64,000 nt of DNA from Azoarcus sp. PA01 (GCA_001274695.2 LARU01000002.1:310001-374000), one strand, 5' to 3'; shown: positions 17,234 to 26,700, counted from the stretch's first letter. The notes: generated from the letters alone by a model not told the origin. Program-made: numbers and translations.

Positions 17234-19099
17234 ATGGAAGAAGTCGTTGGCAAACTCTGGCACCGCTGGGTTACCCGCACGGCGCTGGGCAATCACCCCG
17301 AAGCGGTCGTCAAGCTGAAGGAGATCGAGCGCACCGCCGGCGTGTTCTTCCGCGCGCTCGGCGGGGATCCCGGCCTGCGCGTCGCCGCCGCCACAGAGGA
17401 CGAACACGGCGCGCGCCGCAGTCTGCTGAAACGCATCGCGGGCGCCGGCGAGCGGGCCGCCCGTGCGCGCATGGACGCCTCGACACTGCGGCTGCCGCCG
17501 GAGATCGACGCCTTTCCCGAACGCTCGCTGAACCGCGACCTCTACTTGTGGCTCGCCACGCTCGCCGCCGCGCACGACGGCATCGAAGGGGGCGGGCCGG
17601 ACGAGGCCGACAATGACTTCCGCTGCAACCAGTTCGCGACGTGCGCAGCGCTGCACAGGTGGCCAGGAATCGAGCCGCGCTACCGGCGCCTCGTCGCCGC
17701 GTATCTGCCGACGCGTCCCCGTCCCGACAAGCTCCCTGCGGCCGAAGCCGAACGCGAGCGTGCGATTCGCCAGGCGCTCGAAGCGCCGGGCAGCGTCCGT
17801 GCGCTGCCGCCGGTCCCGCCGGGAACCCCTCCTGCTCAGCCGGTATTGCTGTGGCTCACCGGTGCCCTGTCCGGCACCGCCGCGAGCCGGCGCAACACCG
17901 GCGCCGACCCCGAGCAAACCGCCGACGGCGGACCGCCGTCGTTCGACGAAAGCGAGCGCCATGCCCACCGTGCCGAGCAGGTCGACATGCCGCAGGAAAA
18001 GAACGGCCTGCTGATCTTCTTCCGCGCCGAAAGCCTGCTTGCGGTCGCCGAGTTCCTGCGTATCAACCGCCCCACCGATGACGAGCCGGACCCGAACGCC
18101 GCCAGCGCCGCCCGCGACCTCGATCACTTGTCGCTCGCGCAGGACACCGACCGCGTCGCCTCGAAAGTGCGCTTCGACCTCGACCTCCCTTCGGCAGCCG
18201 AGGACGACATCGTGCTCGGCGCCGGCATCCCGCTGCCGGAATGGGACTACCGCAAAGGCGTGCTGCTGCAGGATCACGTACGTCTGGCCGAGCTTGCCGC
18301 GCGCGACGCCCCGCCCTGCCCGCTGCCCGAACCGCTGCGGCGCACTGCGCGGCGGCTGCACCAGCAGTTCGCTGCACTGCAGCCGGGCCGGCGCTGGCTG
18401 AAAGCGCGCCCCGACGGCACCGAGCTCGACCTCGACGCGGTGGTCCGCGCGCAGACCGACCGCTCAGTCGGACGCAATCCGTCCGACCAACTGTATCTGT
18501 CGCTTGAAAAGCGCGAACGCGATCTGGCCTGCATGGTGCTCGCCGATCTGTCGCTGTCGACCGACAGCTGGGTGTCGAGCGAAGCACGCGTCATCGACGT
18601 CATCCGCGACGCGCTGCTGCTGTTCGGCGAAGCACTCGGCGCGACGGGCGATCGCTTCGCGATGGCCGGGTTCTCGTCGGTCAAGCGCAGCCAGGTCCGT
18701 TTCCATCGGCTGAAAGACTTCAACGACCGCTTCGACGATCGCATCCGCGGGCGCATCAGCGCGATCAAGCCGGGCTACTACACGCGCCTCGGTGCGGCGA
18801 TCCGGCGCGCAAGCGAGTTGCTCGCAGCCGAACAGGCCGCCCGGCGCATCCTGCTGATCCTGTCCGACGGCAAGCCGAACGATCTCGACCTGTACGAAGG
18901 ACGTTACGGCATCGAAGATACACGCGTCGCCGTCGGCGAAGCGCGCAAACATGGACTCGTCCCGTTCTGTGTCACAATCGATCGCGAAGGCGCAGGCTAT
19001 CTGCCGCACCTCTTCGGGCCGGCCGGTTATGCGGTGATTCGCAAGCCCGAGGAACTGCCGGCGCGACTTCCGCTGTTCTACGCTCAACTGACCCGGTAA
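17234..19099 (+). CDS. norD: NorD, von Willebrand factor A domain protein for NO reductase activation
   Basis: A 621-residue cytoplasmic protein. The C-terminal third is a VWA domain with the MIDAS motif DLSLST starting near residue 438, followed by the ILLILSDGKPND segment. NorD works with the NorQ ATPase to activate NorB. Its ATG lies one base after the polyferredoxin stop, with AGGA close by. A regulator gene follows after 2 nt, so transcription very likely continues into it. Confidence 0.93.
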   Translation: MEEVVGKLWHRWVTRTALGNHPEAVVKLKEIERTAGVFFRALGGDPGLRVAAATEDEHGARRSLLKRIAGAGERAARARMDASTLRLPPEIDAFPERSLNRDLYLWLATLAAAHDGIEGGGPDEADNDFRCNQFATCAALHRWPGIEPRYRRLVAAYLPTRPRPDKLPAAEAERERAIRQALEAPGSVRALPPVPPGTPPAQPVLLWLTGALSGTAASRRNTGADPEQTADGGPPSFDESERHAHRAEQVDMPQEKNGLLIFFRAESLLAVAEFLRINRPTDDEPDPNAASAARDLDHLSLAQDTDRVASKVRFDLDLPSAAEDDIVLGAGIPLPEWDYRKGVLLQDHVRLAELAARDAPPCPLPEPLRRTARRLHQQFAALQPGRRWLKARPDGTELDLDAVVRAQTDRSVGRNPSDQLYLSLEKRERDLACMVLADLSLSTDSWVSSEARVIDVIRDALLLFGEALGATGDRFAMAGFSSVKRSQVRFHRLKDFNDRFDDRIRGRISAIKPGYYTRLGAAIRRASELLAAEQAARRILLILSDGKPNDLDLYEGRYGIEDTRVAVGEARKHGLVPFCVTIDREGAGYLPHLFGPAGYAVIRKPEELPARLPLFYAQLTR

Positions 19100-19101
19100 T
19101 C

Positions 19102-19881
19102 ATGCCGCGTACTGCCTGTTCGCCCGGAACCCGAAGCGAATTCCTCTCTTCCGCGGCCTGTCCCGCGATCCACGCCGAGCACGCCGAAACCGACCGCCTG
19201 TGCAGGCTGCTGGTGCACGTGCCGCTCCTCAGCGGCTTCAGTCCCGCCGAGATCGCCCGCTTCGCCCACGGCGTGCGCGAGCAGAACGTGGACAGGGGCT
19301 GCGTGGTGTTCCACAAGGGCGATCCCTGTCACGGCTTCCACCTGGTGCTGGCCGGCCAGGTCAAGCTCGCTTTCACTTCCGCCGAAGGGCACGAGAAAGT
19401 CATCGAGATCATCCTTCCGGGCCAGACGTTCGGCGAGGCGGTGATGTTCATGGACAAGCCCTACGTCGTGATGGCGCAGGCCCTGACCGACTGCAAGCTG
19501 CTGCACATCTCGAAGAGCGTCGTGTTCGACGAGATGGACCACGATCCGGTGTTCTGCCGCAAGATCATCGCCGGCCTGTCGCACCGCCTGCACCACCTGA
19601 TCGCCGACGTCGAGACCTACTCGCTGCGCTCCGGGCGCGAGCGCATCGTCGGCTACCTCCTGCGCCAGGAAGAAATCGACGGCGAGCCGAGGACGAGCGG
19701 TTACGTGTCGGTGCGGCTGCCGACCAGCAAAGGCACGATCGCGTCGCGCCTGAACCTCACCCAGGAACATTTCTCCCGCATCCTGCACGAACTCATTGAA
19801 GCCGGGTTAATCTGTGTCGAGGGACGCACGATTCACATCCCGGATATCGAAAAGCTGCGCACGACGCAGGGGCAATTCTAG
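19102..19881 (+). CDS. dnr: Crp/Fnr-family regulator, Dnr/Nnr type
   Basis: A 259-residue activator with an N-terminal cyclic-nucleotide-like sensor barrel (about 35-160), a dimer helix and a C-terminal winged helix. The recognition region SRLNLTQEHFSRILHEL has the E-x-x-S-R pattern that reads TTGAT half-sites in FNR. The N-terminal cysteine cluster of true FNR is absent, so oxygen sensing by [4Fe-4S] is unlikely and NO/haem-dependent Dnr behaviour is favoured. It starts 2 nt after norD. The likely targets in this window are the TTGAT-type boxes before norC, norE, norVW and the small secreted protein at 33043. Confidence 0.88.
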   Translation: MPRTACSPGTRSEFLSSAACPAIHAEHAETDRLCRLLVHVPLLSGFSPAEIARFAHGVREQNVDRGCVVFHKGDPCHGFHLVLAGQVKLAFTSAEGHEKVIEIILPGQTFGEAVMFMDKPYVVMAQALTDCKLLHISKSVVFDEMDHDPVFCRKIIAGLSHRLHHLIADVETYSLRSGRERIVGYLLRQEEIDGEPRTSGYVSVRLPTSKGTIASRLNLTQEHFSRILHELIEAGLICVEGRTIHIPDIEKLRTTQGQF

Positions 19882-19953
19882 CTCCTGTCGATCTCGGCAC
19901 TGCGTTTGGCGCAGCCAAGCAGCTATTTCCGAAATGGGTCGCGAGGTCAAAGT

Positions 19954-21111
19954 ATGGATAGCCCGGTAAGCTGGCAGGAATTCGCCGCCTCGGCAGCTCG
20001 CCAGGCGAGCAACCTGCATTTCTCCTCGGTAACGGCAAAAATGCGCGGCGTGCATGAGCGTATCCACGAACGGCATCCGGTCATCGAACGCCTCGCGGTC
20101 GCGCTCTACGACCCCGACCTGAAACGGCTACGCACGTTCGTCGACAGCACCGACAGCGGCACCTCGCTGCGGGCGTACGAGTGCCCGATCGCCGACGTGC
20201 CTTCGCTTCTGGCGATCGCCCGCAGCGGCAAGGCACGCGTCCTCAACGATCTGAGCGCTGCGATCAGCCCCGACTCCCCGCATTCCCGCTGGTTGCTGCA
20301 CGAAGGCTACCGGTCGAGCCTGACTGTTCCGATCCTGCAGAACGAGCAGCTGCTCGGTTTTCTGTTCTTCGATTCGCGTACGCGCGATGCTTTCCCCGAC
20401 GACGTGGTCGCCGATCTGCTTCTTTCCGGCCATCTCATCGGAATGATCGTCACGCAGGAACTCTCGACAGTTCAGACGCTCATCGGCGGCCTGCGGCTCG
20501 CAAGCCAGTTCGCCCATGTGCGCGATCTCGAGACCGGCGCCCACCTCGACCGCATGGCGCGCTACGCGCGCCTGATCGCGCGCGAGCTCGCGCCGACGCA
20601 CGGCCTGTCCGACGATTACATCGAACATGTTTTCCTGTTCGCCGCGCTTCACGACATCGGCAAGATAGGAGTCCCGGACAGCATCCTGCTCAAGCCCGGA
20701 CGGCTCGACGACGCCGAGCGGGAAACGATGCGCGAGCACGTCGCGATGGGCGTGCAAATGGCCGAACGGCTGATCAACGATTTCAGTCTCACCGGGTTCG
20801 AAAACATCGCGATGCTGCGCAACATCGTCAGCGCCCATCACGAACGCATGGACGGCAGCGGCTACCCGAGCGGACTGGCGGGCGAGGCGATCCCGCTCGA
20901 AGCCCGCATCGTTGCAACCGCCGACGTCTTCGACGCCCTCGCCTGCGCCCGCAGCTACAAGCCCGCCTGGACGCTCGACAACGCGTTCGACGAAATCGCC
21001 CGGATGGGCGGCGCCAAGCTCTACGCCCCGACCGTCGCAGCCCTGCTCGAGCGCCGCGAGGAAGTCGAAGAGATCTACCGCCGCTTCCAGGACGACAGCC
21101 GGGCTCACTAG
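19954..21111 (+). CDS. GAF-HD-GYP domain protein, probable cyclic-di-GMP phosphodiesterase
   Basis: A 385-residue cytoplasmic protein. A GAF-like sensor occupies about residues 30-170, ending in the LLGFLFFDSRTRDAF strand. An HD-GYP domain follows, with HDIGKIG (H233-D234) and HHERMDGSGYP near residue 295, both intact. It should hydrolyse c-di-GMP. The ATG has GAGG 8 nt upstream; a longer frame from 19906 lacks a ribosome site. It follows dnr by 72 nt, so it may be read with the nor transcript, which would link NO status to c-di-GMP. That link is inference. Confidence 0.9.
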   Translation: MDSPVSWQEFAASAARQASNLHFSSVTAKMRGVHERIHERHPVIERLAVALYDPDLKRLRTFVDSTDSGTSLRAYECPIADVPSLLAIARSGKARVLNDLSAAISPDSPHSRWLLHEGYRSSLTVPILQNEQLLGFLFFDSRTRDAFPDDVVADLLLSGHLIGMIVTQELSTVQTLIGGLRLASQFAHVRDLETGAHLDRMARYARLIARELAPTHGLSDDYIEHVFLFAALHDIGKIGVPDSILLKPGRLDDAERETMREHVAMGVQMAERLINDFSLTGFENIAMLRNIVSAHHERMDGSGYPSGLAGEAIPLEARIVATADVFDALACARSYKPAWTLDNAFDEIARMGGAKLYAPTVAALLERREEVEEIYRRFQDDSRAH

Positions 21112-21190
21112 CTCCCGCCGGGGCGTCCCGAAGACAACGAAGCGCGCGGCACCGGTACAATCGTGGGGCCGGTCTCCACCGCAGTTGCGC

Positions 21191-21196
21191 TATAAT
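21191..21196 (+). promoter_or_regulatory. -10 element of the tRNA-Thr promoter
   Basis: A perfect TATAAT lies 9 nt before the mature tRNA 5' end. The -35 region is not obvious. Confidence 0.65.
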
Positions 21197-21205
21197 CTGC
21201 CCCGC

Positions 21206-21281
21206 GCCGGCATAGCTCAGTTGGTAGAGCAACCGCCTTGTAAGCGGTAGGTCATCTGTTCGAGTCAGATTGTCGGCACCA
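21206..21281 (+). tRNA. tRNA-Thr (anticodon TGT)
   Basis: A 76-nt cloverleaf with encoded CCA. The acceptor arms are GCCGGCA and TGTCGGC (one G-T pair), the D-loop is AGCTCAGTTGGTAGAGC, the anticodon stem-loop ACCGC-CTTGTAA-GCGGT carries TGT at 21239-21241, and the T-loop is TTCGAGTC. Confidence 0.97.
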
Positions 21282-21298
21282 GTAGAATCAAATTCTTA

Positions 21299-21334
21299 TG
21301 GCAACTCAGCAGGGTTGCCATTTTCATTTTGTGG
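21299..21334 (+). terminator. Terminator after tRNA-Thr
   Basis: A 7-bp TGGCAAC/GTTGCCA stem with an 8-nt loop is followed by the T-rich TTTTCATTTT. The remaining bases up to 21575 contain no gene I can support. Confidence 0.75.
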
Positions 21335-21575
21335 GCCAAGACCCAACATCAATTCGGAATGGGGTAGGAACAAAATCCAAATGGCGCGCCGCGGCCCGCG
21401 CTCAGCACGCTTCGCCCCGTTTCGACTGATCGCGGCGGCCCTACCAGAATTCGGAGCGCTACGCGCCAATCAGATATTGCGCTTCGGCAAGGGCGCATGG
21501 CGCATGTGCAGCGACAAGCCAAGAGCGGCCATGTGGTTCGCATTACGCCCCAGCGCGGTCCCAGGAAGCCGCGGT

Positions 21576-22460
21576 TCAGACGGACACCAGCACATCGCCC
21601 TGGGACTCGGCCAGCACGTGCTTGGTGACGCTTCCGAGCAGCAGGTCCTCCAGCATGCTTTCGCCGTGCTTCCCCATCACGATCAGGTCGCAATCCTGCT
21701 CCTGCTCCTGTTCGACGATGTTCCGCGACGCGTCGCCGTGGACGACGATCAGGCGCGTACGCTCCAGCGACAACCCCGCTTCGTCGCGCAGCTCGCGCAG
21801 TTTCGCCAGCGCCTCCTGCCGGGCGGCGATGCGATAGCGGGCAAGCAGTTCATCCTCGATCCCCGCGAAGCGCAGCTTGCTCTCGAAAGGCACTTCGAAC
21901 GCGTGCAGCAACACGATGTCGGCCCGGGGGGCGATGGCTTGCGCATTGCGCAGCGCCCGCAACGAAAACGGCGAAAAGTCGACCGGCACGAGCAGGGTCC
22001 GGTAAGCCTCGTGGGGCGGCTGCTTGACGATGAGCATCGGCCAGCGCGTCTTGCGCACCATTCGTTCGGCAGTGGAGCCGATCAACAGGTGTCGCATGAA
22101 ACTGCTGCCGCGCGCGCCGAGCACGAGGAGATCGGCGGATATCGCGTCCGCCTGCCCGATGATTTCCGGCAGCAGCGGACCCGACGCGACCTGGACCCCC
22201 GCTGAGACACCGTGATGTTTCAGCAGATATGCCGCCAGCTCGCGCACTTCTTCCCGTGCGCTATCGAGCACCCGCTGTCCGGTTTCGGGCGGGACGTCGG
22301 CAATGAGGAGGCGGAGCTTTTCCACCGCCATGACATTCACGACATGGAACAGATCAAGGCTCGCGCCCACTTCGCCGGCGACGAGCGCGCCGCGGTCGGC
22401 GGCGTGTCGCGCCGGAGCCGAAAGATCGGTCGCGACTAGCAGGCGCTTGACGGGATTCAT
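21576..22460 (-). CDS. Tandem universal stress protein (two UspA domains)
   Basis: A 294-residue cytoplasmic protein made of two Usp domains (about 1-150 and 155-294). Each ends in the nucleotide-binding loop: GARGSSFMRHLLIGSTAE in the first, GKHGESMLEDLLLGSVTK in the second. Both keep the G-x2-G-x(8-9)-G-S pattern of ATP-binding Usp proteins. The start at 22460 is chosen because GGAGG lies 9 nt upstream; a longer frame to 22562 has no such support. It stands alone, convergent with the tRNA-Thr unit. It is likely a general stress or energy-limitation response protein. Confidence 0.9.
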   Translation of the reverse strand: MNPVKRLLVATDLSAPARHAADRGALVAGEVGASLDLFHVVNVMAVEKLRLLIADVPPETGQRVLDSAREEVRELAAYLLKHHGVSAGVQVASGPLLPEIIGQADAISADLLVLGARGSSFMRHLLIGSTAERMVRKTRWPMLIVKQPPHEAYRTLLVPVDFSPFSLRALRNAQAIAPRADIVLLHAFEVPFESKLRFAGIEDELLARYRIAARQEALAKLRELRDEAGLSLERTRLIVVHGDASRNIVEQEQEQDCDLIVMGKHGESMLEDLLLGSVTKHVLAESQGDVLVSV

Positions 22461-22751
22461 CGCTGCGGCCCTCCATTCGGCAAGAGATGCAGCACGGTGA
22501 GCATAACTGTCTTTGCGTTCGACATGGCCTGTGCTCGCTGCTGTGCGTCGATACCTGTCCACGATATTACCCTACGTCGGCATGAGGGAGTTCCGGCGAC
22601 CAGGATTCGTGCTGCTCGTGACGGTGACGGATCGCGGAATTGGAGAAACCGATGATGCACTCGGCACCGCTGGCTGCGGCCGAAGGACCGGCGGGGGCCA
22701 GTCGGCGGCGGGAACCGCGCACGCAGGCGCCGCAGGACGTAAAATCGGCCG

Positions 22752-23294
22752 ATGACATCGAATGCACTCAACGACGACGCCGAGGATGACTCGCCCCCTG
22801 CAGTGAAGGAAGCGCGGCTGTGGCGTGACGACGGATGGACTGCCCGCGTCATCAAGAACGAAGACGACGAAGGTTGGGCGGTCGAGATGATCCTGGACGG
22901 CGAACCGGAGCCCGCCCTGGTCGGACCGTGGACGATGGGGCGCGACAAGAAGAACCCGAAGCCGCTCGACGTCAACGCGTTCAACACGCTCGTCAAGACC
23001 GCCTCGGAGGTGCTGCGCCGCCACGAGCAGCAACGGCACGCGATGTTCCACAAAACAGTAACCGTGAACACGCCCTCCGGACGGATCAGCGTCACGCTCG
23101 ACATCGTCCCGGACGAATTCGATCCACATGCGTTGCTCGCGGCGTTCGATGCCACCGGCGACGAACTGGCCGCGCTGCGCGTGGACGCCGGGTTCAAGCT
23201 GACGACGACGAGCGCGAACGCGTGGCTCGAAACGCTGTTGCCGGACTCAAGTGGCGCGGATCCGGATTCCGCTCACCGCGATAGCCGGGATTGA
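22752..23294 (+). CDS. Hypothetical soluble protein
   Basis: A 180-residue, acidic, cytoplasmic-looking protein with no membrane segment and no motif I recognise. The middle part (WTARVIKNEDDEGWAVEMI, then DVNAFNTLVKTASEVLRRHE) suggests an alpha/beta fold. No Shine-Dalgarno lies at a normal distance, while TAAAAT ends 6 nt before the ATG, so a leaderless transcript is possible. Codon use is like its neighbours, supporting a real gene. The 291 nt before it (22461-22751) show no other gene. Confidence 0.7.
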   Translation: MTSNALNDDAEDDSPPAVKEARLWRDDGWTARVIKNEDDEGWAVEMILDGEPEPALVGPWTMGRDKKNPKPLDVNAFNTLVKTASEVLRRHEQQRHAMFHKTVTVNTPSGRISVTLDIVPDEFDPHALLAAFDATGDELAALRVDAGFKLTTTSANAWLETLLPDSSGADPDSAHRDSRD

Positions 23295-23334
23295 CCCGAA
23301 GCGAGCCACGCCCGCCCGGCATCTCCGGAGGCGC

Positions 23335-24135
23335 TCACCGCGATTGGGGTTCATCGAGCAGGAACGAGATCGCATCGCGCCACCAGCGCTCATCGACGTG
23401 ATCGACCCAGTCGTTGTGGTCCGCGCCCTCCACCACCGCGAGCCGCTTGGGTTCTCCGAGCGCTTCATAAAGGGCGGCGCCGAAGCGGGCGGGAACGATG
23501 CTGTCCCGCTCCGCGACCACCACCAGCACCGGGCGGCCGGCCGACGCCAGATGGGCGGCACTGTCGTACCGGTCGTGTAGCAGCCAGTGCACCGGCAGCC
23601 ACGGATAGTGGAAGGTCGCGACGTTCTCGAGGCGATCCCAGGGCGTGATGAGCAGCAGCCCGGCAGTCCTGTCGCGCCGGCTCGCGCTCGCCGCCGCCGC
23701 GACGCCGGCGCCAAGGGAGTCGCCGATGAGCAGCAGCGGTCCGCCGTACAGGCGATGGGCGAGCGCGACGGTATGTTCGGCATCGACGACGAGGTTCTGT
23801 TCGCCTACCGCCCCGCCGCGCGGACCGTAGCCCGCATACTCCGCCAGGATCACGCGCAGTCCCAGCCTCGTGAGGCGCGCCGCGTAGAAATCCCGGTGCC
23901 CGGCATGGCCGGCGTTGCCGTGAAAGACAATTGCCGTGGCCCGCGCGGAGCCCTCCGGCTCGGCGATGAGACCGCGAAAGTCCTCGGGCCTCGGCCACGC
24001 GGCGAGCCGCTCGGACACGACCTCGTCGAGCGTGGCCGTGTCGGGGAAATAAAGCCAACGGTCCTGGAACATGGTGACCCCGGCGATCATGATCAGAGAG
24101 GCAATGGCGAGCCGCAGCATCGTTCGGGAGAGCAC
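23335..24135 (-). CDS. Alpha/beta hydrolase, membrane-anchored or exported
   Basis: A 266-residue serine hydrolase. Residues 5-22 form a membrane anchor or uncleaved signal. The nucleophile elbow is GDSLG, the acid is probably the Asp in VAERDSIVP and the base is the His in GADHNDW; an oxyanion-side HGNAG motif is present. This layout resembles BEM46/YfhR-type hydrolases. The GTG at 24135 has GAGG 5 nt upstream; an ATG at 24121 is an alternative but lacks a ribosome site and would trim the anchor. The substrate is unknown. Confidence 0.82.
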   Translation of the reverse strand: MLSRTMLRLAIASLIMIAGVTMFQDRWLYFPDTATLDEVVSERLAAWPRPEDFRGLIAEPEGSARATAIVFHGNAGHAGHRDFYAARLTRLGLRVILAEYAGYGPRGGAVGEQNLVVDAEHTVALAHRLYGGPLLLIGDSLGAGVAAAASASRRDRTAGLLLITPWDRLENVATFHYPWLPVHWLLHDRYDSAAHLASAGRPVLVVVAERDSIVPARFGAALYEALGEPKRLAVVEGADHNDWVDHVDERWWRDAISFLLDEPQSR

Positions 24136-24187
24136 TTTCGCCTCGTGCGAGCGCGGCCTGCGCCAGCCGATACGCCGCGTGACTGCG

Positions 24188-24550
24188 TTACGTGCGCCTT
24201 TTCAGCTGCGACTTCAGCTCCGCGAACGGCTGGTGCGTGGCCGGGGAAAGCGCCTCGCCCCGGACGCTGCGCCCGGCGTTATCGAGGATTTGCGAATGCT
24301 CGGCGTCATGGCAATAAACGCAGAGCAATTCCCAGTTGCTGCCATCGGGCCGGTTATTGTCGTGGTTGTGGTCGCGGTGATGCACAGTGAGCTGGTATAC
24401 GTTCTCACGCGTGAATTCGCGTGCGCAGCGGCCGCAGATCCACGGATAGATCTTCAGCGCCCGCTCCCGATACCCCTGCTCGCGCTGCTCCCGGGCGCGT
24501 CGCGCTTCGGCGACGAGCCGGTCGAGCCGCTCGTGATCCGGTTTGCTCAT
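24188..24550 (-). CDS. yajD: HNH nuclease, YajD family
   Basis: A 120-residue protein close to the usual YajD length. Zinc-type CxxC pairs (CGRC and CVYC) bracket the HNH core, VHHRDHNHDNN followed by NWELLCVYCHDAEH. The N-terminus is a charged helix rich in Arg and Glu. GGGAG lies 8 nt ahead of the ATG at 24550; the longer frame upstream is not supported. It is encoded on the same strand as, and just upstream of, the alpha/beta hydrolase (52 nt gap). A metal-dependent DNA-cutting fold is clear, but the biological role of YajD is not established. Confidence 0.88.
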   Translation of the reverse strand: MSKPDHERLDRLVAEARRAREQREQGYRERALKIYPWICGRCAREFTRENVYQLTVHHRDHNHDNNRPDGSNWELLCVYCHDAEHSQILDNAGRSVRGEALSPATHQPFAELKSQLKRRT

Positions 24551-24769
24551 CTCGACTGCTCCCGCGAAAGCCTGATGCCGACACACATTGTCGCGCGGCA
24601 AGCGAGACGATTCAAATACCCCGCGCACCTCGGCGATCGACTCCGTTGTCCGAAAAGATGCTCGCCCGCCCCAATCTGCCCTTGCGCGCGATCGCGTTAC
24701 CATGAGCGGCCACGACAACCATGATGAGACGCGCCTCGCGAATCGAGGCGGCACTTTGGAGCAAGCAGG

Positions 24770-25666
24770 ATGGATATTGCAGTGATGGGTGCCGGCGCAG
24801 TCGGCTGCTACTACGGTGGCATGCTCGCCCGCGCCGGCCACGACGTGGTGCTGATCGGCCGGGCCGCGCATGTCGAGGCAGTGCAGCGCGACGGACTGTT
24901 CCTCGATACGCAGACTTTCCAGGCGCACGTGCCGATGCGCGCGAGCACCGACGCCGCGGCCGTACGGGGAGCGCAACTCGTGCTGTGCTGCGTGAAGTCG
25001 ACCGATACTGCCGATGCAGCGGCGCAAATGGCGCCGCATCTAGCACCGGACGCAATCCTGCTGAGCCTGCAAAACGGCGTCGACAACGCGTCGCGGCTGC
25101 AGGCGCTGCTCGGACGCGAAGTGGCGCCGGCGGTCGTCTATGTCGCGACCGAAATGGTCGCTCCGGGCCACGTCAGGCACCATGGACGCGGCGAACTCGT
25201 GATCGGCCCGTCGGCCGCGAGCGAGGCACTAGCGAAGCTGTTCGCCGAGGCCGGCGTGCCGGTGCAGATCTCGGACAACGTCATGGGCGCGTTGTGGGCC
25301 AAGCTGATCCTCAACTGTGCGTACAACGCACTGTCCGCGATCACCCAGCTGCCCTACGGTCGCCTCGTGCACGGCGTAGGAGTCGAAGACGTGATGCGCG
25401 ATGTCGTGCGGGAGTGCCTCGCCGTCGCGCACGCCGAAGGCGTGAAACCGCCCGGGGATCCCTGGGACGCCGTGCAGCAGATCGCGCGCACGATGCCGAC
25501 GCAGTTCTCCTCGACTGCACAGGACCTCGCGCGCGGCAAACGCAGCGAGATCGACCATCTCAACGGTTACGTGCTGCGCAAGGGCGAAGCCTGCGGCATT
25601 GCGACGCCGGTCAATCGCGTCCTGCACAGCCTGGTCAAGCTGCTCGAAACGCGGCAGGCCGGCTGA
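24770..25666 (+). CDS. panE: 2-dehydropantoate 2-reductase
   Basis: It makes D-pantoate from ketopantoate with NADPH, in pantothenate/CoA synthesis. The 298-residue chain starts with the Rossmann motif MGAGAVGCYYGG. The catalytic lysine lies in WAKLILNCAYN, and the C-terminal helical domain ends with KRSEIDHLNGYV, which is conserved in PanE. It is encoded alone, convergent with aroD. Related reductases of unknown specificity exist in this family, so the exact substrate is slightly less certain than the fold. Confidence 0.9.
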   Translation: MDIAVMGAGAVGCYYGGMLARAGHDVVLIGRAAHVEAVQRDGLFLDTQTFQAHVPMRASTDAAAVRGAQLVLCCVKSTDTADAAAQMAPHLAPDAILLSLQNGVDNASRLQALLGREVAPAVVYVATEMVAPGHVRHHGRGELVIGPSAASEALAKLFAEAGVPVQISDNVMGALWAKLILNCAYNALSAITQLPYGRLVHGVGVEDVMRDVVRECLAVAHAEGVKPPGDPWDAVQQIARTMPTQFSSTAQDLARGKRSEIDHLNGYVLRKGEACGIATPVNRVLHSLVKLLETRQAG

Positions 25667-25729
25667 AAATCCGGCAAGCCGTCGCCATGCCGACCGGTAC
25701 GGGCGGCAAGCTGTTCCGCGCCGTCGGGC

Positions 25730-26512
25730 CTACTCGCCGTTGAGCGAGCGCTGCAGCACTTCGAGCACCGCCCTCAGGTCTTCGATCGGCACCTGTCCCG
25801 GCGCGGACGCCTGCTGGCCGACGGCGAAGCTCACCGACGAGCCGAACACCCAACCGAACAGGCGGCTCAGCGAACCATAGGCGCCCATCGACATGCTGAT
25901 CAGCGGAAGCCGGATCATCTTCTGCGCTTCCAAAGTGGCCTGCAGCAGCGTCAGCACGTCCTCGAGCCCGTGCGGCATCACCGCGACCTTCGCAATGTCG
26001 GCGCCCGCTTCCTCCATCGCGACGAGCTTCGCGACGATCCGGGCGGCCGGGGGTGTCTTCGCAAAATCGTGGAACGACGCGATGAGCTTCGTGCCGGTCT
26101 CGCGGGCGAGCGCGACCGCCTGCTCGAAATGCGCCGGCTCGCTGCTCAACTCGTAGTCGAGGAAATCGACCGCGCCCGAACGGACAACTGCTCGGTACAT
26201 CGACAGCACCTCGTCCTCCGACAGACCGATCGGCTCGCCGCCTTCACGGGTCGAGCGGCGGGTGAAGATGAGCGGAATGCCGGCTGAACGCGCGCGGATC
26301 TCCTTCGCGAGCTTGACGACACGGTCGACGTCGGAAATGCCGGAATAGAAGTCTACCCGCCACTCGAGAAGATCCGGCCGCTTCGCGACGATCACCTCCA
26401 GCTCGTGCAGCACCGCCGCCTCGTCCCGCCCGACGAGCGGCGCGCAGATCAACGGCTCCTTGCCACCGGCGACCAGTTGGCCTTTCACTTCGAGCGATCG
26501 CGTCATTGCCAT
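25730..26512 (-). CDS. aroD: 3-dehydroquinate dehydratase, type I
   Basis: It catalyses the third shikimate-pathway step through a Schiff base. The 260-residue length fits type I. The catalytic His is H148 in ASFHDFAKTP and the Schiff-base lysine is K175 in AKVAVMPHG, both matching the E. coli enzyme (H143, K170). AAGGA is 8 nt before the ATG at 26512. Many betaproteobacteria use the unrelated type II enzyme (AroQ) for biosynthesis, so this copy may serve quinate or dehydroquinate use, or be an extra isozyme. Confidence 0.93.
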   Translation of the reverse strand: MAMTRSLEVKGQLVAGGKEPLICAPLVGRDEAAVLHELEVIVAKRPDLLEWRVDFYSGISDVDRVVKLAKEIRARSAGIPLIFTRRSTREGGEPIGLSEDEVLSMYRAVVRSGAVDFLDYELSSEPAHFEQAVALARETGTKLIASFHDFAKTPPAARIVAKLVAMEEAGADIAKVAVMPHGLEDVLTLLQATLEAQKMIRLPLISMSMGAYGSLSRLFGWVFGSSVSFAVGQQASAPGQVPIEDLRAVLEVLQRSLNGE

Positions 26513-26700
26513 CAATTGATTCCTTGAAATCTCGAACACGTCCGGGTGCGGGCAGCCGCCGAGCCTGGGACCGAGGAATGCCGGGATTGCCGAAAACACT
26601 GTTCCCGCACGCCAAACCCGTCCGGCCGACAGCATAGCGTCGCCCGCCCGTTCCTTGTAGCCGGCGCATCGCCTGCCTCGGCATTTTTCGGCAATATTTC

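Noticed and set aside
21349..21693. Minus-strand frame between tRNA-Thr and the Usp gene, considered as an integrase or transposase remnant
   Set aside because: No catalytic motif, no inverted or direct repeats and no duplicated tRNA end were found, so there is no support for an inserted element.
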